A stretch of 10,248 bases of DNA, from positions 1 to 10,248 of the forward strand of contig DGTJ01000076.1 in the NCBI GenBank assembly GCA_002393725.1, given 5' to 3'. The number at the start of each line of letters is the position of its first letter. The stretch's first letter is position 1. Below are positions 6,175-10,248 of this stretch, piece after piece. The notes below the pieces were generated by a model. It did no database searches. It saw only the letters and a program-made list of their open reading frames with translations, and was not told the DNA's origin. The stretch is from Prevotella sp. UBA4339 (GTDB taxonomy: Bacteria; Bacteroidota; Bacteroidia; Bacteroidales; Bacteroidaceae). Both the position numbers and the translations under genes were made by a program.

Positions 6175-6444
6175 GCGGCGACTATTGTTTGAAACGTTAG
6201 AAATCAAAACTTTTGATTTCAAATCACGCAACTCACTGGGAGTCAACTCGAACATATAGTGAGCAGGGAATTTTTCCGGGTTGTTTTTCACAGCCTGATT
6301 AACTTCCCTTGTCTCCACACCATAAAGGTATGCGACATCGGCATCAGCAATGACTTCTTGATTGCGTATGACCGCAATTCTGTCTTCCACCTCCTGCATA
6401 CTCAGTGGTATCAGGTCGTTTTTCTTCTTCACTATATTGCTCAT
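6164..6444 (-). pseudogene. ORF6N-domain protein, 3' end lost
   Basis: From the ATG at 6444 the protein reads QEVEDRIAVIRNQEVIADAD, VAYLYGVETREVNQAVKNNP, EKFPAHYMFELTPSELRDLK. This is the ORF6N DNA-binding domain found in phage- and plasmid-borne proteins of Bacteroidetes. Complete domains continue into a TEKG-x-YMLA-type segment and usually more, but here the family match stops after about residue 85 (SKVLISNVSNNSRR). The frame then runs through the REP-like element and aminotransferase DNA to a stop at 6052, giving a 130-codon ORF with a meaningless tail. I therefore treat it as a truncated gene. The start is 5 nt after the stop of the upstream small gene, so the two were probably an operon. 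A stable truncated product remains possible. Confidence 0.75.
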
Positions 6445-6449
6445 AGTAT

Positions 6450-6725
6450 CTACTCTGCAAAGAGTTTACGGGCATCGTAATGAACCCTACCAGAATGGAG
6501 CTCGTCAAAGGCTCTTGTCAGACTATCCCTCACCAACGCTTTTTGGACTTTGGTCTTGTCATGTTCGGCCAGAAGACGTTCTGAATTTGCATAATCCTCG
6601 CGCACCTTGTCTATCAGTTCATCGAAGTATTCGTCCACAGACATTGTACTGGCCATTATCCTATTTCGGGTAGAAGTGGCATTGAAATTCCGCTTCGTAT
6701 CTGTTGCTTGATTGGTTACTATCAT
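6450..6725 (-). CDS. Small protein of unknown function upstream of the ORF6N remnant
   Basis: I do not recognise this 91-codon ORF. The C-terminal two thirds look like a genuine small protein: MSVDEYFDELIDKVREDYAN, then a charged helical segment, ending RDSLTRAFDELHSGRVHYDA and RKLFAE. No membrane segment or signal peptide is seen. The first 23 codons are Thr/Asn/Arg rich and less convincing, so translation may begin at Met24 (6656) or Met28. However, a -7 box at 6756-6749 fits the 6725 start with a short leader. It lies 5 nt before the ORF6N gene on the same strand. Small size, acidic helices and the tight pairing are compatible with an antitoxin-like or regulatory role, but that is speculation. 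Confidence 0.6.
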   Translation of the reverse strand: MIVTNQATDTKRNFNATSTRNRIMASTMSVDEYFDELIDKVREDYANSERLLAEHDKTKVQKALVRDSLTRAFDELHSGRVHYDARKLFAE

Positions 6726-6748
6726 AATACTGCTCTTATATCTGTGGG

Positions 6749-6756
6749 CAAAGATA
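6749..6756 (-). promoter_or_regulatory. -7 promoter box for the small gene and ORF6N unit
   Basis: TATCTTTG on the - strand (TAnnTTTG consensus), about 24 nt upstream of the ATG at 6725. A clear -33 TTTG was not found at the usual distance. Confidence 0.55.
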
Positions 6757-6851
6757 CGAAAAAGATTTGAATTTTATCGCACTTTGAACCATTATTTTTC
6801 AATTTTTGTATTTTATGCTGCATGCCTGCTCTGCTGTGTCTTGTAACAACT

Positions 6852-7607
6852 TCACTCCTTCGTCAAATACTCACAGATATGCGAATTGAACACCATATTG
6901 CCATCATTATCCAGATCAAGCTTCGCCTCCTTATATTTGGCGAACAACTCACCGTATCTCGCAACACCTTCCCTATATACATCCTCCAGATAATTAAACA
7001 AGCTATTAAAATCCTCAAATCTTGTTCCGTCACAGTCAACATACATTTCTTTATGCATGCCCATTTGCAACTTCCTTCCAATCATATATGGGGGTAAATA
7101 TCTCTTGAGAAGCTGTTCATTTAAAGCTCTGTCCTCATCACTCAATATCTCCACAGGAACATCCAGTACATCTGTATATGTAGCAAGTGGTGATGCTATT
7201 CTCATAACCTCATCAAAACGGATCTTCAACCATTTCACTGCAATCATATCAATAAAACCTTGCCAGTCTTTCAGCAACACATTTGAACAATACGCTGCCT
7301 CGATGGCACCTTTCTGGTAGCCAGTCTTCGATATAAAGATACCAAGCATTGACCCTGAGTCATGTACCACAGTTCTAAAGGCGTGTATTTTTTCTTGCGG
7401 CACAGGCGTTTCCCAGTATTTACACTCACAGATAAATTGCTTTAAAAGCTCATCATCCGAGGTTGCAAACACATCCACTTCGACCTTTCCCCTTACCATT
7501 TCAATGGTTTTGGTCGTTTCTGCATGATAACCCGCCTGATTAAGATACTTACATACCTTATCCTGCAAATCCTGCCAACTTTTAGGAATCTCATTCGTAA
7601 TCCTCAT
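6852..7607 (-). CDS. Mrr-like restriction endonuclease (PD-(D/E)XK), stand-alone
   Basis: Using the ATG at 7607 this is a 251-residue predicted DNA endonuclease of the Mrr_cat type. The N-terminus (MRITNEIPKSWQDLQDKVCKYL) is the helix that usually precedes the nuclease core, followed by GYHAE. The catalytic motif is visible as VEVDVFA (Asp45) and FICECKYWETPV (Glu61-x-Lys63), then HAFRTVVHDSGSMLGIFISK and TGYQKGAIEAA. The remaining 120 residues are helical and unassigned. The frame stays open upstream to a TTG at 7628, which would add seven residues, but that codon touches the REP-like repeat, so ATG 7607 is preferred. No methyltransferase or specificity gene is adjacent, as is common for Mrr proteins, which act on modified or foreign DNA. 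No good Shine-Dalgarno or TAnnTTTG box is seen just upstream. Confidence 0.85.
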   Translation of the reverse strand: MRITNEIPKSWQDLQDKVCKYLNQAGYHAETTKTIEMVRGKVEVDVFATSDDELLKQFICECKYWETPVPQEKIHAFRTVVHDSGSMLGIFISKTGYQKGAIEAAYCSNVLLKDWQGFIDMIAVKWLKIRFDEVMRIASPLATYTDVLDVPVEILSDEDRALNEQLLKRYLPPYMIGRKLQMGMHKEMYVDCDGTRFEDFNSLFNYLEDVYREGVARYGELFAKYKEAKLDLDNDGNMVFNSHICEYLTKE

Positions 7608-7627
7608 ATCACTGATTCCATATTTCA

Positions 7628-7679
7628 AGAGATCAAGGGGACAGGTGATTCATCGTTTAGGGAAATCAATGACCTGTCC
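7628..7679. repeat. REP-like palindromic element, copy B
   Basis: 52-bp direct copy of 6112-6163 with one substitution, again with GGACAGGT/ACCTGTCC arms. It sits between the Mrr-like gene and the terminator of the upstream gene. The outer flank differs from copy A: GATCTTCT follows directly, without the CTCC spacer. Confidence 0.75.
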
Positions 7680-7734
7680 GATCTTCTCGGAATCTGTCTT
7701 ATTTCTCTTAAACAATTACGCATTTTTAACGAGA

Positions 7735-7765
7735 AAAGGGCTTTGACATCAAATCTCAGCCCTTT
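7735..7765 (-). terminator. Terminator of the 469-residue gene
   Basis: Arms AAAGGGCT and AGCCCTTT (8 bp, perfect) enclose a 15-nt loop. On the - strand the hairpin starts at the stop codon of the gene and is followed by TTCTCGTTAAAAA, moderately T-rich. Confidence 0.65.
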
Positions 7766-9173
7766 ACATCACCCCAATCCTCTCAAACATCCTCCTAAAC
7801 GCCTTGTTTGGATTCTCCTTCAATATCTCCTCCGCAACCTCTCTCGCAATCTTCTCACACTCCGGCGAAGAGTTGTAAAGTCTCCTTATCCAACCAGCGA
7901 AATGGTCATAGTCATCACCGCGCTTGCATTCAGGAGCACGTCGCTTCATCCGCTCAATGATGTCCTGCGCCACCAGCCTTTGGTCAGCCTCCGACATATA
8001 CTTGGCATATTTCTCCAGATTCTCCTCCGCATTATATGAGGTATGCATGCAGAATTTCACCAAATGGTCATACATCTTCCGCTCCATGTAGATCTGCGCC
8101 TCCACATCATCGTAGTCATGCACAAACACCTCATCTGCATCACGGATGGTATCATCAATGAAAGCATCCCATTCCTCCTTCGTCATTTCCTTTTGGAGCC
8201 TGTTGAAGTACACCTGTTTTCTGTCAGTCTTCTTAAATTGAGCCTTACATACCTCAATGGTCTTATCACGGTCGTTTATCAGATCAAGAATTGCAAGAAT
8301 CTTTCCCGAATAGTCGTAGAGACCAGCACGAGTAAGATTATCGATGTCAGCAACTTTGAGAGCTTCGTCATACATCTTCCACTCTGTCAGCATATCCACA
8401 TAGAGCAGTCTCAGTTCATCGTCCTTATCTTTATTAGCTTCCATCGCAGCGATAGCTTCATCCCGTTTATCCATCTTATCCAGGAACCGAACCATCTTCT
8501 CCAGATACGGCTTGCGGAAGAAACCACCTCGTGTGTTATCCACTTTCTTCTGAAGCCACGCGATATATCGCTTCGGTGACAGCACCTTCGCCTGCGCATC
8601 CTCCAGAAACTCGTCCATTCTGCAGATATGGGTCTTCTTAAAAGGCTTGCATTCAGCAACAATCTCTTTCATTATACCTCTCTGAGAGTCATCATCGATG
8701 TCCTCTCCCGTAACAAGCAGGTCGATAAGCATAGCCTTTGCCTTGGCCATCACGTCACGAAGACCTTCACGACGTAGCGCCCAAATCTGACCGTATTGTT
8801 CTCCATACGGATGGTCAACTTCATATTCAGCACATGTCAGCGTCATCACATATCGGGCTATCTCTGCAGCATCCAGCAGACTACCTTCTTTCACCTTCTC
8901 ATCTGCCAGATTCATCATCTGAGAGAGATCTACTGCGATAGCACCCCAGTCATAGCCATCCCCATTCCTGATTCCAGATGGAGTAGGGTGCATCAGGCAT
9001 TGCTGCACCATCGAGCGATAGTCATCCTTCTCTGGCCTCCAGAACTCGTTGACCAAAGCCATAGCCAGCTCTTCATGCTCCTGAGCATAAGAACAACAAA
9101 AGTCATAAAGCACATCCTTTGGAATCTGCTCTATGACCTGTGCCAGTTTAGATGACAAATCGTTGTGATTCAT
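7764..9173 (-). CDS. Conserved-looking 469-residue all-helical protein, function unknown
   Basis: The protein begins MNHNDLSSKLAQVIEQIPKD and VLYDFCCSYAQEHEELAMAL. It is almost entirely predicted helix, with TPR-like helical pairs in the second half (for example DEAIAAMEANKDKDDELRLL and YVDMLTEWKMYDEALKVADI). There is no signal peptide, membrane span or evident catalytic motif. The helical-repeat style recalls the C-terminal part of SWIM zinc-finger family proteins, but no CxCx(n)CxH SWIM motif is visible, so I do not assign it. The ATG at 9173 directly follows the stop of a 23-codon ORF (TAA-ATG), which suggests coupled translation. A promoter box lies at 9292-9285. A hairpin terminator closes the gene. 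Length and codon pattern look intact. A scaffold or protein-interaction role is the most that can be inferred. Confidence 0.8.
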   Translation of the reverse strand: MNHNDLSSKLAQVIEQIPKDVLYDFCCSYAQEHEELAMALVNEFWRPEKDDYRSMVQQCLMHPTPSGIRNGDGYDWGAIAVDLSQMMNLADEKVKEGSLLDAAEIARYVMTLTCAEYEVDHPYGEQYGQIWALRREGLRDVMAKAKAMLIDLLVTGEDIDDDSQRGIMKEIVAECKPFKKTHICRMDEFLEDAQAKVLSPKRYIAWLQKKVDNTRGGFFRKPYLEKMVRFLDKMDKRDEAIAAMEANKDKDDELRLLYVDMLTEWKMYDEALKVADIDNLTRAGLYDYSGKILAILDLINDRDKTIEVCKAQFKKTDRKQVYFNRLQKEMTKEEWDAFIDDTIRDADEVFVHDYDDVEAQIYMERKMYDHLVKFCMHTSYNAEENLEKYAKYMSEADQRLVAQDIIERMKRRAPECKRGDDYDHFAGWIRRLYNSSPECEKIAREVAEEILKENPNKAFRRMFERIGVM

Positions 9174-9245
9174 TTATTTGGCTATCAAACCATTGACGGT
9201 TGTTATTCGTTTCTTGGCGATTTCTAATGCACTAAGCTCCGTCAT
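9174..9245 (-). CDS. Possible 23-residue upstream peptide coupled to the 469-residue gene
   Basis: On the - strand, ATG at 9245 opens MTELSALEIAKKRITTVNGL then IAK and TAA. The TAA is immediately followed by the ATG of the next gene. Just before it, ATG GAA TAT AAG ATT GCA GCA TGA (start at 9264) encodes a 7-residue peptide whose stop overlaps this ORF's start as ATGA. Both lie between the promoter box and the main gene. They could be leader peptides, or the remnant of an eroded gene. Too short for family evidence. Confidence 0.3.
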   Translation of the reverse strand: MTELSALEIAKKRITTVNGLIAK

Positions 9246-9284
9246 GCTGCAATCTTATATTCCATATTCTTGACTATTTTGGTG

Positions 9285-9313
9285 CAAAGATACAAATTTA
9301 ATTTCAAATTCAA
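9285..9313 (-). promoter_or_regulatory. Promoter of the 469-residue gene
   Basis: TATCTTTG on the - strand at 9292-9285 matches the Bacteroidetes -7 box; TTG at 9313-9311, with an 18-nt spacer, is a possible weak -33 element. The predicted transcript has about 110 nt before the main ATG, including the small upstream ORFs. Confidence 0.6.
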
Positions 9314-9332
9314 CCACTTTTTTTACAATAAA

Positions 9333-9416
9333 TGTGGCAGTTGGCCGATTTTTGATGTGGCAGTTGGCTGATTTTTGATGTGGCAGTTGGCCGATTCTTG
9401 ATGTGGCAGTTGGCCG
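9333..9416. repeat. Four tandem 23-bp direct repeats
   Basis: The unit begins TGTGGCAGTTGGCC and continues GATTTTTGA. Copies start at 9333, 9356, 9379 and 9402; the last is cut after TGGCCG. Differences are single bases (C/T in GGCCG, T/C in the T-run). There are no unique spacers, so this is not a CRISPR array. It lies between two divergent transcription units, upstream of both promoters. Confidence 0.9.
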
Positions 9417-9430
9417 TGTCTCGTTTGGTT

Positions 9431-9544
9431 ATTTGGCCAAATTGCGTCTTCTCTCATTTACACAGTACTACTCCTTCAAGGACAACAAGAAACTATAGGA
9501 ACAACCTTTAAAAGAGTTAATTTATAATAGAAATTTGCAAATTT
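9431..9544. promoter_or_regulatory. Palindromes upstream of hipB
   Basis: Two perfect palindromes are seen: ATTTGGCCAAAT (9431-9442) and AAATTTGCAAATTT (9531-9544). The second lies 32 bp upstream of the hipB -33 box and is a candidate HipB operator. The TTGGCC core of the first echoes the 23-bp repeats. Nothing else is recognisable between 9443 and 9530. Confidence 0.4.
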
Positions 9545-9576
9545 AAGCGTTCATAAACTAATTTTTAATCGAAATA

Positions 9577-9608
9577 TTTGGCTCTTAGGGAAAGTTTATG
9601 TACCTTTG
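9577..9608 (+). promoter_or_regulatory. hipBA promoter, Bacteroidetes type
   Basis: TTTG (9577-9580), exactly 20 nt, then TACCTTTG (9601-9608) matches the -33/-7 consensus. It shows that an in-frame ATG at 9598 lies inside the promoter and cannot be the start. Confidence 0.8.
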
Positions 9609-9627
9609 CAGCCATATGGAAGAGATA

Positions 9628-9942
9628 ATGGATATAAAATCAATGCCTACAGTGCAAATAATACAGGCATTAGGCAAGAGATTTAGGGAGTATCGGATTG
9701 CAGCAAGAATGACGCAAAAAGAAGTCGCTGGACAATCTGGAGTGAGCCTTCTGACTATCAGACGGTTTGAACAGGGATATTCATATGACATCAAACTTGG
9801 CAATCTCATTGCACTTTTGAAGGCTATAGACTTTGCTGATGGAATCGCTGATATTCTCCCTGAATTTCCTGTCTCGCCGTATGCACTGGCCAGACAAGAG
9901 GCAAACAAGCCAAAAAGGGTAAGACATGGACAACAACATTAA
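9628..9942 (+). CDS. hipB: HipB-type antitoxin, XRE-family helix-turn-helix
   Basis: A DNA-binding antitoxin of about 104 residues, predicted to repress its own operon and to restrain the HipA kinase. The HTH spans roughly residues 14-65: ALGKRFREYRIAARMTQKEV, AGQSGVSLLTIRRFEQGYSY, then the helix KLGNLIALLKAIDFADGI. The C-terminus (RQEANKPKRVRHGQQH) is basic. The frame is open from 9598, but the -7 box at 9601-9608 places transcription start near 9612, so ATG 9628 (leader of about 16 nt) is chosen; ATG 9616 would be nearly leaderless. The gene overlaps hipA by 17 nt in another frame, which supports coupled synthesis of antitoxin and toxin. Confidence 0.85.
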   Translation: MDIKSMPTVQIIQALGKRFREYRIAARMTQKEVAGQSGVSLLTIRRFEQGYSYDIKLGNLIALLKAIDFADGIADILPEFPVSPYALARQEANKPKRVRHGQQH

Positions 9943-10248
9943 AGTAACAATATGGGGTAAAGAGGTTGGCCGCCTCACATGGGATGCTAGCAGAAAGCGT
10001 TCCATCTTTGAGTATGCTCCGAACTTTCTCAAAGGAGAACTCGACATTGCCCCTTTGACTGCATCAATTTATGACCGCAGAAACAGACTCCCCTTTTACG
10101 GTGAAGCAAACAACGGGGTGTTTTACGGTCTTCCTGCTTTCATCAGCGACAGTCTTCCCGGGAAATGGGGAGATACCGTTTTCTCCGCCTGGGCCTCTGC
10201 AAACAATCTCGACGAAGATCATCTGACTGCCGTCGACAAGCTATCCTT
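9926..10248 (+). CDS. hipA: HipA-family serine/threonine kinase toxin, N-terminal part only
   Basis: The frame opens at ATG 9926, inside the end of hipB, and runs off the window after 107 complete codons. The visible part is the HipA N-terminal subdomain: KVTIWGKEVGRLTWD, then FEYAPNFLKGELDIAPL, then the family signature YGLPAFISDSLPGKWGD (compare GLPGxFADSLPDxWG) and the end at DKLS. HipA kinases phosphorylate translation-related targets and slow growth, which in E. coli promotes persistence. The catalytic domain of about 300 further residues lies outside, so activity cannot be judged. This start gives the expected N-terminus and the hipB overlap common in these operons. Confidence 0.88.
   Translation, partial: MDNNIKVTIWGKEVGRLTWDASRKRSIFEYAPNFLKGELDIAPLTASIYDRRNRLPFYGEANNGVFYGLPAFISDSLPGKWGDTVFSAWASANNLDEDHLTAVDKLS

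Noticed and set aside
6112..7679. Composite transposon flanked by the 52-bp repeats
   Set aside because: No transposase gene lies between or beside them, and the aminotransferase sequence does not resume beyond copy B, so simple insertion is not supported.
8043..8579. 178-codon + strand ORF opposite the 469-residue gene
   Set aside because: Antisense shadow: rich in His, Leu and Ile, no start signal, and the opposite strand has a complete gene with promoter and terminator.
9333..9416. CRISPR or replication origin iterons
   Set aside because: No spacers, only four units, and no replication initiator gene adjacent. An iteron-like binding role is kept only as a hypothesis.

Overview
The window looks like a Bacteroidales chromosome, most likely Prevotella or a close relative. 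The signs are a split glycine decarboxylase followed by lpd, Bacteroidetes-type promoters (TTTG at -33, about 20 nt, then TAnnTTTG at -7) before several genes, families typical of that group (HigB/HigA, ORF6N, HipB/HipA), and weak Shine-Dalgarno signals apart from one in front of higA. The genus is an inference; no rRNA or other marker gene is present.

Layout. Positions 1-4030 (+ strand) hold a metabolic operon: the 3' part of gcvPA, gcvPB overlapping it by 4 nt, and lpd 30 nt later. Together they supply the P-protein and L-protein of the glycine cleavage system. A 15-bp perfect hairpin closes the operon and overlaps the lpd stop codon. lpd carries an unusual in-frame insert built partly of 7-bp tandem repeats.

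From 4045 to about 9600 the window becomes an accessory, repeat-rich region in which every recognised gene is on the - strand. It begins with a degenerate 40/53-bp tandem array. This runs into a multi-hairpin repeat present twice (4538-4716 and 5647-5824), and the two copies bracket a higBA toxin-antitoxin operon. Next come two gene remnants, the C-terminus of a DegT/DnrJ/EryC1/StrS aminotransferase and a truncated ORF6N-domain gene, joined at a 52-bp REP-like palindrome. A small unrecognised gene precedes the ORF6N remnant in the same transcription unit. A stand-alone Mrr-like nuclease gene follows, with the second copy of the REP-like palindrome just upstream of it, and then a 469-residue all-helical protein of unknown function with a 23-codon ORF abutting its start.

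At about 9250-9600 there is a divergent intergenic region with four copies of a 23-bp direct repeat. At the right edge (+ strand) a second toxin-antitoxin operon, hipB-hipA, begins and hipA runs off the window.

The second half thus reads as a patchwork of small defence or stress modules (HigBA, Mrr-like nuclease, HipBA) separated by repeats and scars, next to a conserved housekeeping operon. The most intriguing non-coding signal is the duplicated five-hairpin element: the two copies differ at a paired position by a compensatory double change, and the remaining substitutions fall in unpaired linkers.
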